64,000 nt of DNA from an uncultured Polaribacter sp. (GCA_943787375.1 CALSME010000004.1:1-64000), one strand, 5' to 3'. Shown: positions 18,063-27,801, counted from the first letter of the stretch. A program made the numbers and translations. The notes: generated by a model from the letters alone, not told the origin.

Positions 18063-19695
18063 AAAGATAAAAAATACAACAATAGTATTGATTATTTTGG
18101 TGCTACTAAACATTGTAAACCAATCGTTTTATAAGCGTTTGGATTTAACCAATGATCAACGATATACCTTATCAGAAACAACAAAAAACACCGTCCAACG
18201 CATTGAACAACCCTTGTTTATTAATGTGTATCTAGAGGGAGATTTTCCTTCAGAATTCAAAAGACTTCAAGTAGAAACATTACAGTATCTAGAAGAATTG
18301 GCCGCTAAAAACTCAAACATTATTATTCACTTTGTAAACCCTGATTTACAACGGGAAAGTTTAATAAAAAAAGGAATGCTCCCAAGTCAACTGACTGTTG
18401 AAGAAGATGGAAAACTTTCTGAAGCGATTATTTTCCCTTGGGCCGAAATAAAATATAAAAATAAAAGTACGATTGTATCTTTGTTACCTACCGCAATTGT
18501 TACCTCACAAGAAGAACAATTGCAGAAAGCAGTTGAAAACTTAGAATATGGTTTTACAAATGCAATGCATCGTTTACTATTAGGAACACAACAAAAAATT
18601 GCATTACTATCTGGTAATGGTGAACTAGAAGATATTTATTTGTATAGTTTTTTGAGTGAAGTTGCAAAAAAACACAAATTGGCAAAATTCACCTTAGATT
18701 CCGTAGCAAAGAACCCAAAGCAAACTCTAAAAGATCTCATTGATTTCGATTTGGCAATTATTGCAAAACCAACAACGGAATTTTCGGCATCAGAAAAATT
18801 TACCTTAGATCAATTTATTACCAATGGTGGAAAAACCCTTTGGATGATTGACAATGTAATCGCAGATCAAGACAGCTTGTTTAATGGCGGAAAAATGCTC
18901 GCATATCCAAGAAATTTAAATCTTACTGATTTATTATTTTCCTATGGAGTGAGAATCAATACAACATTGATTAAAGATTTGTATGCTGCAAAAATTCCAG
19001 TAGCAACAGGAATGGTAGGGAATCAAACACAATTTAAAAATTTAGAATGGTTTTTTCACCCTTTGGCGGGCGGAAATCCAAATCACCCGATTACAAAAAA
19101 TGTTTTACCAGTTCGATTTCAGTTTACAAATCAAATAGACACCTTAAAAAACAACATCAAAAAGACGCCTTTATTAGTCAGTTCTGTGTTGACTCAAAAA
19201 TTTGGGACGCCTAATTTTATTGCATTGCAATCCATTGCAGACGAACCGATTGAAGAAGATTATCGCAATGGAAATCAATTACTTGCCGTCTTACTAGAGG
19301 GCGATTTTAACTCAGCATACCGAAACAGAGTTCACCCCTTTAAAACACCTATTTACAAAGCGAATGCTAGTGGCAATAAAATGATTGTAATTGCGGATGG
19401 AGATGTAGGTAAAAATCAAATTTTAAAAAAAGAGCCTTACGATTTATCCAGAGATAAATGGACCAATGAACAATTTGGAAATAAAGACTTTTTGTTGAAT
19501 GCAGTCGATTATTTATTGGATGATATTGGCTTGATGGAATTGAGAAATAAATCCTTACAAATTCCTATTTTAGACAAGCAAAGAGCCTTTAGAGAGCGTA
19601 CTTACTGGCAATTTATAAACTTAGGAATCCCTGTACTAATGCTGTTGGTTTTTGGAATTGGGTTTCACTGGCTAAGAAAACGGAAATACCAATAG
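18055..19695 (+). CDS. gldG: Gliding motility ABC transporter component GldG
   Basis: A 546-residue protein with an N-terminal membrane anchor (TTIVLIILVLLNIVNQSFYKRLDLT), a large periplasmic GldG/IFT52-like domain and a C-terminal transmembrane helix near residues 515-540 (IPVLMLLVFGIGFHWLRKRK). The DLTNDQRYTLSETTK motif after the first helix is the GldG hallmark. It is encoded with an 8-nt overlap after gldF. Function is inferred from the F. johnsoniae gliding machinery. Confidence 0.93.
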   Translation: MNKKIKNTTIVLIILVLLNIVNQSFYKRLDLTNDQRYTLSETTKNTVQRIEQPLFINVYLEGDFPSEFKRLQVETLQYLEELAAKNSNIIIHFVNPDLQRESLIKKGMLPSQLTVEEDGKLSEAIIFPWAEIKYKNKSTIVSLLPTAIVTSQEEQLQKAVENLEYGFTNAMHRLLLGTQQKIALLSGNGELEDIYLYSFLSEVAKKHKLAKFTLDSVAKNPKQTLKDLIDFDLAIIAKPTTEFSASEKFTLDQFITNGGKTLWMIDNVIADQDSLFNGGKMLAYPRNLNLTDLLFSYGVRINTTLIKDLYAAKIPVATGMVGNQTQFKNLEWFFHPLAGGNPNHPITKNVLPVRFQFTNQIDTLKNNIKKTPLLVSSVLTQKFGTPNFIALQSIADEPIEEDYRNGNQLLAVLLEGDFNSAYRNRVHPFKTPIYKANASGNKMIVIADGDVGKNQILKKEPYDLSRDKWTNEQFGNKDFLLNAVDYLLDDIGLMELRNKSLQIPILDKQRAFRERTYWQFINLGIPVLMLLVFGIGFHWLRKRKYQ

Positions 19696-19718
19696 CGATT
19701 CCTTTTGTCATGTAGTCA

Positions 19719-20480
19719 CTAAATTGACAACAAATCATTGTGTATAAACTCATATCCTAAAACATCTTGTAGCTTTTTAGGGCTTACAATTTTATAACGT
19801 AAAATTTCGTTCTTCTCAAATTGAGGTAACGTCAAATCTTTGCACAATTTTGCAATTGCATAAAATTCCTTTCTAGTTGGATGATGATCTGCACAGGCAT
19901 TAAAAGTGGTATCCCAACAATTCTGATCAATAATTTCGTGAATGATTTCAATACAATCTTCTTGATGAATCATGTTTACATACCCTTTAGGTTGGGGGAT
20001 TTTACGGCCATCTGAAAACCAATTCCCAGGATGTCTTTCGCCACCAAACAAACCTGCAAAACGTAAAATAGTTGTTTCAAAAAAATTATTTTGTCGAAAC
20101 AATTCTTCAATTTCCGCCAACGGGACGTCTTTTGTTTTCGTCTCCTCGGTAACGACAGCATTCATATTTGGGTATACTGATGTAGAGCTTATGAAAATTA
20201 CTTTCTGTATTGATGAGTTTTCTATTTGAGCAATCAAACTTTCAAAACCATCAATATCTTTAGAAGTGATGGCAATGATTAAAATATCGGTGTGCAAAAA
20301 AGCATCATAGTCTTCAAATTCAGCAATATCTAAAAGATAGGCCTCAATTTGAGAGGCTTCTAAAGTCGCCAATTTCGATTCAGTTGTGGTAGATCCTTTT
20401 ACTGAGTACCCCGCCTCTAAAAGCGAGATTGCCAAAGGCGCTCCTAACCAACCACATCCTAAAACACTTATATTTTTCAA
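19719..20480 (-). CDS. NAD(P)-dependent epimerase/dehydratase-like protein (YeeZ-type)
   Basis: A 253-residue atypical short-chain dehydrogenase. The Rossmann motif GCGWLGAPLA is at residues 8-17. ISSTSVYPN provides the conserved Ser/Tyr region and RFAGLFGGERHPGNW the substrate-side loop. No classical YxxxK motif is visible. The family includes YeeZ, of undefined function. The start is TTG at 20480. The gene lies 18 nt after the aquaporin gene on the same strand. Confidence 0.82.
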   Translation of the reverse strand: MKNISVLGCGWLGAPLAISLLEAGYSVKGSTTTESKLATLEASQIEAYLLDIAEFEDYDAFLHTDILIIAITSKDIDGFESLIAQIENSSIQKVIFISSTSVYPNMNAVVTEETKTKDVPLAEIEELFRQNNFFETTILRFAGLFGGERHPGNWFSDGRKIPQPKGYVNMIHQEDCIEIIHEIIDQNCWDTTFNACADHHPTRKEFYAIAKLCKDLTLPQFEKNEILRYKIVSPKKLQDVLGYEFIHNDLLSI

Positions 20481-20498
20481 GTTAATGAATTTTAATTT

Positions 20499-21164
20499 TT
20501 AACAATTCGAATCCTCACAGCAATTTTCTTCTTTCACCAATTTACAAGAAATAACAGCCAAAATGGCTCCAAGTATAGGTGCTAGAATATACATCCATAA
20601 ATGCTGCATTTTACCTGCAACAATTGCCGGTGCAATCGATCTTGCTGGATTCATAGACGCATTGGTAATCGGTCCTGCAAACATGGCCTCTAAAAGGACA
20701 ACAGCACCAACGGCAATTCCTGCAATAATACCGATTTCCTTACTTCCCGTAGAAACATTAATGATAACCACCATCAAGAAAAATGTGAGCAGCAACTCCA
20801 TCACAAAAGCTCGTCCAACATCTACCGTTGGTATTGTTGCTCCTAAATATTCACTGGTTGGAAAAAGATAGCACAATATAAGACTTGCTGCAAAAGCACC
20901 TAAAACTTGTGCAAGGATGTACTTTGGAACTTCTTTCCAAGCAAACTTCTTTGCGTAAGCAAAAGCAATGGTAACGGCTGGATTAAAATGCGCGCCTGAA
21001 GTTTCACCAAAAGCATAAATCATTGCCATTACAATGAGTCCCCAAGTAATTGCAATCCCCACATGGGTTACATCACCGCCAGTTACTTCATTTACAGTCA
21101 TCGCTCCTGTTCCACAAAAAATCATAGAAAATGTACCGATAAATTCTGAGATGTATTTCTTCAT
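20499..21164 (-). CDS. MIP family aquaporin
   Basis: A 221-residue six-helix channel with both NPA boxes: HFNPAVT near residue 60 and ASMNPARS near residue 168. The short loops and compact size favour a water channel (AqpZ-like) over a glycerol facilitator, but the selectivity filter was not modelled. The C-terminus ends ENCCEDSNC, an unusual Cys-rich tail. A -7 box lies at 21182-21189, about 18 nt upstream of the ATG. Confidence 0.93.
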   Translation of the reverse strand: MKKYISEFIGTFSMIFCGTGAMTVNEVTGGDVTHVGIAITWGLIVMAMIYAFGETSGAHFNPAVTIAFAYAKKFAWKEVPKYILAQVLGAFAASLILCYLFPTSEYLGATIPTVDVGRAFVMELLLTFFLMVVIINVSTGSKEIGIIAGIAVGAVVLLEAMFAGPITNASMNPARSIAPAIVAGKMQHLWMYILAPILGAILAVISCKLVKEENCCEDSNC

Positions 21165-21181
21165 TGCTTTAAAAATAAGTA

Positions 21182-21189
21182 CAAAGATA
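21182..21189 (-). promoter_or_regulatory. -7 box for the aquaporin gene
   Basis: On the minus strand TATCTTTG (21189-21182) matches TAnnTTTG; the -33 element is not clear. Confidence 0.45.
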
Positions 21190-21268
21190 CGATGCTTTAC
21201 TTTAAGGTTTTGTTAACATTATACCTTTTTAGAATTTGTAATTTTGAGAACAATCAAAAAAAACCACC

Positions 21269-22117
21269 ATGAAAAAATTAGTCTTAAGCCTCTTTGTTGC
21301 TGCTATTTCGTACATAACAAATGCACAAATTGAAACACCTGCCCCCAGTCCTTCTCAAAAAATTGAACAAAAAGTTGGGTTAACAGACGTAACTGTAAAC
21401 TACTCAAGACCTAGTATGAAAGGACGAAAAATCTTTGGCGGATTAGAAACCTATGGAAAAGTGTGGCGAACCGGTGCCAATGAAAATACCAAAATCACCT
21501 TTTCTACCGATTTTACAATAGATGGAAAAGAAATGAAAAAAGGAACCTATGCTTTGTTTACGATTCCAGGAAAAGAAACTTGGGACATCATCTTGTATTC
21601 GGATGCAACCAATTGGGGAGTACCCCAAAAATGGGAAGCATCAAAAGTAGCCGCAAAAGTAAGGGTAACTCCTATTAAAATGCCAATGCTTATTGAAACC
21701 TTTACCATTACATTTGACGATTTGACAAACAATTCTGCTGTATTGGGCATTCTTTGGGAAGATGTTTATGTCGGTTTAAAATTTGAAACACCTACGGATG
21801 CAATGGTATCTGAAAATATTGAAAAAGCAATGGGGGGACCAGCTGCTCAGGATTTATATGCAGCTGCAGACTATTACCTAACTGCAGACAAAGACATTCA
21901 AAAGGCAAAAACATGGATCGACAAAGCGGTAACCTTAACGGCTGATACGCCTCGTTTTTGGTATCTCAGAAGACAAGCTTTAATTCACGCTAAAGCTGGA
22001 AATAAGAAAACTGCCATTGCTGCTGCAAAATTTTCCTTACAATTGGCAGAAAAAGCGGGCAACCAAGCTTATGTAAAAATGAATAAAGCGTCCTTAAAAG
22101 AATGGGGAGCTAAATAG
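21269..22117 (+). CDS. DUF2911 domain-containing secreted protein
   Basis: A 282-residue protein with a signal peptide (MKKLVLSLFVAAISYITNAQ). The body carries the DUF2911 pattern: VNYSRPSMKGRKIFGGLETYGKVWRTGANENTKI-type segment near residues 45-80 and GTYALFTIPGKETWDIILYSD near 90-112. The C-terminal 80 residues are helical and TPR-like (DIQKAKTWIDKAV, then AIAAAKFSLQLAEKAG). Function is unknown; it is likely periplasmic or at the cell surface. It ends in a bidirectional terminator at 22135-22164. Confidence 0.88.
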   Translation: MKKLVLSLFVAAISYITNAQIETPAPSPSQKIEQKVGLTDVTVNYSRPSMKGRKIFGGLETYGKVWRTGANENTKITFSTDFTIDGKEMKKGTYALFTIPGKETWDIILYSDATNWGVPQKWEASKVAAKVRVTPIKMPMLIETFTITFDDLTNNSAVLGILWEDVYVGLKFETPTDAMVSENIEKAMGGPAAQDLYAAADYYLTADKDIQKAKTWIDKAVTLTADTPRFWYLRRQALIHAKAGNKKTAIAAAKFSLQLAEKAGNQAYVKMNKASLKEWGAK

Positions 22118-22134
22118 TATTCCTCTTTTACAAT

Positions 22135-22164
22135 AAAAAAACCGAGCAATAGCTCGGTTTTTTT
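22135..22164. terminator. Bidirectional terminator between DUF2911 and GlmU-like genes
   Basis: AAAACCGAGC (22138-22147), loop AATA, GCTCGGTTTT (22152-22161), flanked by an A run on the left and a T run on the right. It can terminate both convergent genes. Confidence 0.85.
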
Positions 22165-22191
22165 ATTGTTAAGATTTTTCTAGCGTAACTT

Positions 22192-23367
22192 TTAATAATT
22201 ACGATATTGACTCGTTGCTTCAAAAACATGTTCTAAAATAGCTTGTTCTTTTACATCAAATGTAATTCCTCGTCTTTGCATCACTACTTCGGCAACTTCA
22301 AAGACTTTGTTTGTTTTGTATTCTGTAAACCCAGAGGCTCCTCCCCAACTAAACGATGGGACAAAATTTCTGGGAAAACCACTTCCAAAAATATTTACAG
22401 AAACCCCAATAACGGTTCCTGTATTGAACATGGTATTGATCCCACATTTAGAATGATCTCCCATCATTAAACCACAAAACTGAAGACCTGTTTTGACAAA
22501 TCGTCCCGTATTGTAGTTCCAGAGTTTTACCTCTGCATAATTGTTTTTTAAATTTGAGTTGTTGGTATCGGCTCCTAAATTGCACCACTCACCAATCACT
22601 GAATTCCCTAAGAAACCATCGTGTCCTTTACTAGAATACCCAAACAATACCGAATTATTGACTTCTCCTCCTACTTTACAAAAGGGTCCAATAGTGGTAG
22701 CTCCGTATACTTTTGCGCCTAATTTCAATACTGAGTTTTCACACATTGCCAAGGCACCTCGGACAACTACACCTTCCATAATTTCAGCATTTTCGCCAAT
22801 ATAAATAGGACCGTCTGTGGCGTTTAAAGTTGCAAAAGTAAGTTTTGCGCCTTCTTCAATAAAAATATTATCTGGATTGATTGCTTGAACTCCTTCTGGA
22901 ATCGGCTGCGAAGTACGATCTTCTGTAATCAAATCAAAATCTTGCTGAATGGCTTTATCATTCAAGGAAAAAATATCCCAGGTATTTTTAACTTGTAGCA
23001 ATTCTTCATCAAAATCATATTGTTGATAAGCCTCGAAGTTAATTTCTTCTTGTGAGTCTGTCGTAAAAAAAGCAATTACGTCATCTCCTTTAAAGATGGC
23101 TTCGTTTGCTTTTAATTTTTTTATTTGAGCAACCAATTCTTTGGTTGGTATAAAAGAAGCATTGATCATGATGTTTTCTTCCATCTCTACCATCGGATAT
23201 TTCTCTTCTAAATATGCTTCAGTAATGGTCGTTGTGGTTAAGCCCAAATGTTTTTCCCATTTTTCACGAAGGGTTAAAATACCAATTCGAATTTCTGCAA
23301 CAGGTCTTGTATATGTAAATGGGAGCAATAAATTTCTCACTTCTCCGTCAAATAAAATATAATTCAT
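22192..23367 (-). CDS. GlmU-like protein with left-handed beta-helix
   Basis: A 391-residue protein of the Bacteroidota GlmU family. The N-terminal half is a degenerate nucleotidyltransferase-like domain (MNYILFDGEVRNLLLPFTYTRPVAEIRIG) without the classical GxGTRMxxxxPK pyrophosphorylase loop. The C-terminal half has hexapeptide repeats (IEEGAKL, IGENAEI, VVRGALA, LGAKVYG) typical of acyltransferases. It may act in cell-envelope sugar metabolism, but the missing loop means that neither GlmU activity can be assumed. A terminator separates it from the upstream T9SS gene. Confidence 0.85.
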   Translation of the reverse strand: MNYILFDGEVRNLLLPFTYTRPVAEIRIGILTLREKWEKHLGLTTTTITEAYLEEKYPMVEMEENIMINASFIPTKELVAQIKKLKANEAIFKGDDVIAFFTTDSQEEINFEAYQQYDFDEELLQVKNTWDIFSLNDKAIQQDFDLITEDRTSQPIPEGVQAINPDNIFIEEGAKLTFATLNATDGPIYIGENAEIMEGVVVRGALAMCENSVLKLGAKVYGATTIGPFCKVGGEVNNSVLFGYSSKGHDGFLGNSVIGEWCNLGADTNNSNLKNNYAEVKLWNYNTGRFVKTGLQFCGLMMGDHSKCGINTMFNTGTVIGVSVNIFGSGFPRNFVPSFSWGGASGFTEYKTNKVFEVAEVVMQRRGITFDVKEQAILEHVFEATSQYRNY

Positions 23368-23414
23368 AGGGTTGTTTTATAACAGGGCAAATTTACTTTA
23401 AAATAGGCACAAAA

Positions 23415-23445
23415 AAAACCGATCGCACAAATTACCATCGGTTTT
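23415..23445 (-). terminator. Terminator after the T9SS choice-of-anchor V gene
   Basis: AAAACCGAT (23415-23423) pairs with ATCGGTTTT (23437-23445), followed by T8 on the minus strand. Confidence 0.75.
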
Positions 23446-23465
23446 AAGAAAATAGCTTTGAAAAC

Positions 23466-24242
23466 TTATTCTTTGATGAATTTTTGAGATCCTATTTTAT
23501 CTTCAGAAAGTACTTTTAATAGATAGATTCCACTACTTAAAGGAGAAACATTTATGTGCGGATTCGATATTGTAATTTTTTTGGACAATGACAAGCGCCC
23601 CATCGTATCGTAGAATTCTACCAATGCTTCGTTGGCACCACTTGGCAACTGTATGCTGAGTTCTGTAACTGCTGGGTTTGGATACATTTCAAAATCCAAC
23701 CGTTTTGCTTCTGCAATACTCAAAGAACTAATTTGTCCTGAATCTCCAGTAACCACTTGATCTCCAGAAGTTGTTCCATTCCCATTTGCAGCAACTAAAG
23801 CCCCAAAAAATGTAACCCTCCCTTGGTCTGTTGTTGGTGATTTCCACTGAAAAGACCAAGAATTATTACTTGAATTTGTATGCGTAATATTTGCATTTCC
23901 ATTGGTCAAACTTGACGTAGATCCTGCAATAAGAGTTCCTATTTTACTATTATCAGAAACCTTCTCGGCGGTCATTTGAAAACCATGTGCAGCTGCTGAA
24001 GAGCTTCCTGTTACTGTTACATCGTAATTGGTATCTAATAGATATCCGGTATCTGGAATATTGTGTGTAATTGCTACAGAAGCACCAAAGTTACCACCGT
24101 TGTGACAAGCGGTACATGAAGTTCCTCCATCCCCTGGAGAACCTGAGAAAGCTCCTGACTTTCCACCCGAGTTAGACATTAACAAGAATGCCATCGTTGG
24201 AATCATTAATAACGAAGTTTTAAAAAAGTAATTTTTTTTCAT
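23466..24242 (-). CDS. Secreted protein with CxxCH motif and T9SS type A sorting domain
   Basis: A 258-residue exported protein. It has a signal peptide (about residues 1-25), then GDGGTSCTACHNGGNFGA with a CxxCH motif near residues 41-45, a beta-rich region of the Reeler-like/choice-of-anchor V type (residues 50-160), and a C-terminal T9SS sorting domain (MYPNPAVTELSIQLPSG through LKVLSEDKIGSQKFIKE). It should cross the outer membrane by type IX secretion and be anchored or released. A single CxxCH could bind one haem c, but this N-terminal motif is common in the family without shown haem binding. Confidence 0.88.
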   Translation of the reverse strand: MKKNYFFKTSLLMIPTMAFLLMSNSGGKSGAFSGSPGDGGTSCTACHNGGNFGASVAITHNIPDTGYLLDTNYDVTVTGSSSAAAHGFQMTAEKVSDNSKIGTLIAGSTSSLTNGNANITHTNSSNNSWSFQWKSPTTDQGRVTFFGALVAANGNGTTSGDQVVTGDSGQISSLSIAEAKRLDFEMYPNPAVTELSIQLPSGANEALVEFYDTMGRLSLSKKITISNPHINVSPLSSGIYLLKVLSEDKIGSQKFIKE

Positions 24243-24415
24243 AATTTGGTGTTTTAGGATTAAAAACTAGGTTCATTTCAATAAAACATTTTATAAATTT
24301 AGTGAATTATTTTTTATATTTTTAATTTTAAATTAGAATTTGTAAAAAGCGCTAATTTAAAGGTGTTTTAAAAATTTAAAAGAAAAAGAATACTAGGCGG
24401 TACCCTAAACAAAAA

Positions 24416-24769
24416 ATGATGGAATATTCAAGAGTCTTTAAAATGTCTTTTGCAGGCGTTTATCCACACTATGTTTCTAAGGTCGAAAAAAAAGGCAAAA
24501 CCAAAGATGAGGTAGATGCCATTATTTTCTGGCTAACTGGATATGATAAAGAATCCCTTGAAAAGCAAATTGAAGGTCGAGTTGATTTTGAAACTTTTTT
24601 TGCTGAGGCTCCTGCGATGCATCCAAATACCAGTAAAATTAAAGGACTCATTTGTGGGTATCGTGTTGAAGAGATTGAAAACAAATTGATGCAGCAAATT
24701 CGTTATTTAGACAAGCTAATCGATGAATTGGCTCGGGGCAAGAAAATGAAAAGTATCCTACGTGAATAA
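24416..24769 (+). CDS. DUF2200 domain-containing protein
   Basis: A 117-residue soluble protein. [22 protein letters not shown] at the N-terminus and WLTGYD, then [11 protein letters not shown] and [18 protein letters not shown] are DUF2200 signatures. Function unknown. Start is either of the two adjacent ATGs at 24416/24419. Monocistronic; it ends at a bidirectional terminator shared with carB. Confidence 0.9.
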   Translation: MMEYSRVFKMSFAGVYPHYVSKVEKKGKTKDEVDAIIFWLTGYDKESLEKQIEGRVDFETFFAEAPAMHPNTSKIKGLICGYRVEEIENKLMQQIRYLDKLIDELARGKKMKSILRE

Positions 24770-24770
24770 A

Positions 24771-24816
24771 AAAAACATCCAATTGTTGAGTCAATTCAAA
24801 ACAAAGGGATGTTTTT
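24771..24816. terminator. Bidirectional terminator between DUF2200 and carB
   Basis: AAAAACATCC (24771-24780) pairs with GGATGTTTTT (24807-24816) across a 26-nt loop, between convergent stops. Confidence 0.65.
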
Positions 24817-24836
24817 AATAAGATAATCTTTTGAGG

Positions 24837-27692
24837 TTACTTACTCAAATACATTTTACGTCTTGAATATAAGTCATAAAACTGATCGTCTTTAAGACTG
24901 TCTATAAACAAAATGCTCTCTCCTGTAGATTTCATTTCTGGTCCTAGTGCTTTGTCTACATTTGGAAATTTATTGAATGAAAATACCGGTTTCTTTATTG
25001 CATATCCCTCCAATTGTGGATTGAAATCAAAGTCAGTTACTTTCTTTTCTCCTAACATTATCTTAGTTGCATAGTTTACATACGGTTCTTTGTATGCTTT
25101 TGCAATGAAAGGAACCGTTCTGGATGCTCTTGGATTTGCTTCAATAATATAAACAATGTCATTTTTAACAGCAAATTGCACATTAATCAATCCTACTGTT
25201 TTTAATTCTCTTGCAATGGTATGTGTATGGTCTTTAATTTGTTGCATCACTAAATCGCCCAAATTAAATACTGGCAATACGGAGTTGGAATCTCCAGAGT
25301 GAACACCACAAGGTTCAATATGCTCCATAATACCAATGATGTACACATTTCCATCTGCATCACAGATGGCATCTGCTTCCGCTTCAATGGCTCCATCTAA
25401 ATAATGATCTAACAACAATTTGTTGTTTGGCATTCTACCCAATAAGTCTACAACATGTGCAACTAATTCTTCTTTATTGATGACAATTTTCATTCCTTGC
25501 CCTCCCAATACATAAGAAGGTCTTACCAAAATAGGGAAATCCAATTCATCGGCCAATACCAAAGCTTCATCGGCAGTTTCTGCAATTCCGAAATCTGGAT
25601 ACGGTATATTATTGTTTTTTAATAAGGTGGAAAAACTACCTCTGTCTTCAGCTAAATCAAGGGCTTCAAAGCTGGTTCCGATAATTTTAATACCATATTT
25701 GGTTAGTTTTTCTGCTAACTTTAAGGCTGTTTGACCTCCTAATTGTACAATCACTCCTTCTGGTTTTTCATGACGAATGATGTCATAAATGTGTTCCCAA
25801 AAAACAGGTTCGAAATACAATTTATCGGCGGTGTCAAAATCTGTAGAAACCGTTTCTGGGTTACAGTTGATCATAATGGTTTCATAGCCACATTCTGCAG
25901 CAGCTAAAACTCCATGCACACAACAGTAATCAAATTCAATCCCTTGCCCAATTCTGTTGGGTCCAGATCCTAAAACAATTATTTTCTTCTTTGGAGTTAC
26001 AATACTTTCGTTTGCAATGGTAATCTCGCCAGATGCCGTTTCAATTTCATTTTCAAAAGTAGAATAATAATACGGTGTTTTTGCTGTAAACTCTGCAGCA
26101 CAGGTGTCTACTAACTTATAGACTCTTTGTATTTTTAATGCATCTCTTTTGTTATATACTTGACTTTCTAAACAGCCCAACATATGTGCTATTTGTCGAT
26201 CTCCATATCCTTTTTGTTTTGCTTCTAGCAATAAATCTCGTTGTATGGTATCAATCGTAAACGTTGAAATTTCTTTTTGAAGTTGAAACAACTCTTCATA
26301 TTGTTTTAGATACCACATGTCAATCTTGGTAATCTCATAGATCTGACTTAATGGAATCCCGATCGCGATGGCATCATAAATAGCAAAAACACGGTCCCAA
26401 CTTGCATTGGTTAATTTTTCAACAATCTGATTGTAATTGGTATATCCTTTTCCATCGGCACCTAAACCATTTCTTTTAATTTCTAAAGATTGAGTTGCCT
26501 TGTGTAAAGCTTCTTGGAAAGAGCGTCCAATTCCCATCACTTCCCCTACCGATTTCATTTGCAATCCTAAAGTTCTGTCTGAACCTTCAAATTTGTCAAA
26601 GTTCCAACGAGGTATTTTTACGATTACGTAATCTAATGTTGGCTCAAAGAGTGCAGACGTAGATTTTGTAATTCCGTTTTCTAATTCATCTAAAGTATAT
26701 CCAATGGCTAATTTGGTAGCTACTTTTGCAATCGGGTATCCTGTGGCTTTACTCGCTAATGCTGAAGAACGAGAAACTCTTGGATTGATTTCAATGGCAA
26801 TAATGTCTTCTTTTTCGTCTGGAGAAACAGCAAATTGCACATTACATCCTCCTTCGAAATCACCAATAGAACGCATCATATGAATGGCCATATCTCGCAT
26901 TTTTTGGTATGTTTTATCAGAGAGTGTCATAGCTGGAGCTACTGTAATGGAATCTCCTGTGTGAATTCCCATTGGATCCATATTTTCAATCGAACAAATA
27001 ATAACTACGTTGTCATTTTTGTCTCGTAACAATTCCAATTCATATTCTTTCCAGCCCATCATCGCTTTGTCAATCATCACCTCATGAATTGGGGATGCTT
27101 CTAAACCTCTTCGTAATAGTTCATCGAAATCTTTTGATTCATATACTATAGAAGCTCCTGCCCCACCTAGTGTATAAGAAGATCTAATTACTAATGGAAA
27201 CCCATATTCTTGTGCAATTTCTTTTCCTTTTAAGAACGAAGTAGCCGTCGATTGAGGTGCCATTGGTACGCCAATTTTCAACATCAATTCTCTAAATTGT
27301 TCACGATCTTCGGTCACATTAATTGCATCGATATCGACCCCAATTAACTCAACATTAAAATCCTTCCAAATTCCTTTATCATCTGCTTCAATACACAAGT
27401 TTAAGGCAGTTTGCCCTCCCATGGTTGGTAAAACAGCATCAATTTGCGGATGTTCTTTTAAAATTTGAATGATCGATTTGGTCGTTAGCGGCAACAAGTA
27501 AATATGATCGGCCATCGAAGGATCGGTCATAATAGTTGCTGGATTTGAATTGATTAAAACAGTTTCAATTCCATCTTCTCGCAAAGACCTTAAAGACTGA
27601 GAGCCAGAATAATCAAATTCACAGGCTTGTCCAATAACAATAGGGCCGGAACCTATGATTAAAATCGATTTTAGTTGGTTGTTTTTTGGCAT
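24837..27692 (-). CDS. carB: Carbamoyl-phosphate synthase large subunit, without MGS-like domain
   Basis: A 951-residue CarB that makes carbamoyl phosphate from bicarbonate, ATP and glutamine-derived ammonia for pyrimidine and arginine synthesis. Both ATP-grasp halves are present: first IGSGPIVIGQACEFDYSG, SSYTLGGAGAS and EINPRVSRSSALASK; second LGSGPNRIGQGIEFDYCC, PSYVLGGQGM and EANPRASRTVPF. The protein stops about 120 residues short of E. coli CarB (1073), so the C-terminal allosteric MGS-like domain is absent. I recall this short form as usual in flavobacteria. CarA is not in the window. Confidence 0.96.
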   Translation of the reverse strand: MPKNNQLKSILIIGSGPIVIGQACEFDYSGSQSLRSLREDGIETVLINSNPATIMTDPSMADHIYLLPLTTKSIIQILKEHPQIDAVLPTMGGQTALNLCIEADDKGIWKDFNVELIGVDIDAINVTEDREQFRELMLKIGVPMAPQSTATSFLKGKEIAQEYGFPLVIRSSYTLGGAGASIVYESKDFDELLRRGLEASPIHEVMIDKAMMGWKEYELELLRDKNDNVVIICSIENMDPMGIHTGDSITVAPAMTLSDKTYQKMRDMAIHMMRSIGDFEGGCNVQFAVSPDEKEDIIAIEINPRVSRSSALASKATGYPIAKVATKLAIGYTLDELENGITKSTSALFEPTLDYVIVKIPRWNFDKFEGSDRTLGLQMKSVGEVMGIGRSFQEALHKATQSLEIKRNGLGADGKGYTNYNQIVEKLTNASWDRVFAIYDAIAIGIPLSQIYEITKIDMWYLKQYEELFQLQKEISTFTIDTIQRDLLLEAKQKGYGDRQIAHMLGCLESQVYNKRDALKIQRVYKLVDTCAAEFTAKTPYYYSTFENEIETASGEITIANESIVTPKKKIIVLGSGPNRIGQGIEFDYCCVHGVLAAAECGYETIMINCNPETVSTDFDTADKLYFEPVFWEHIYDIIRHEKPEGVIVQLGGQTALKLAEKLTKYGIKIIGTSFEALDLAEDRGSFSTLLKNNNIPYPDFGIAETADEALVLADELDFPILVRPSYVLGGQGMKIVINKEELVAHVVDLLGRMPNNKLLLDHYLDGAIEAEADAICDADGNVYIIGIMEHIEPCGVHSGDSNSVLPVFNLGDLVMQQIKDHTHTIARELKTVGLINVQFAVKNDIVYIIEANPRASRTVPFIAKAYKEPYVNYATKIMLGEKKVTDFDFNPQLEGYAIKKPVFSFNKFPNVDKALGPEMKSTGESILFIDSLKDDQFYDLYSRRKMYLSK

Positions 27693-27745
27693 TATAGTAG
27701 TGTGTATTAATTTTTGTAAAAGTAATTACTGTATGGATATAAAAA

Positions 27746-27773
27746 AAGGTGTTGCTAAAAATAGCAACACCTT
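27746..27773 (-). terminator. Intrinsic terminator after rpmH
   Basis: A perfect 11-bp stem, AAGGTGTTGCT (27746-27756) with AGCAACACCTT (27763-27773), loop of 6 nt, followed on the minus strand by T7. It lies 29 nt past the rpmH stop and isolates rpmH from carB. Confidence 0.88.
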
Positions 27774-27801
27774 AATTATTAACAAATTGTTAATCATTAT
27801 A

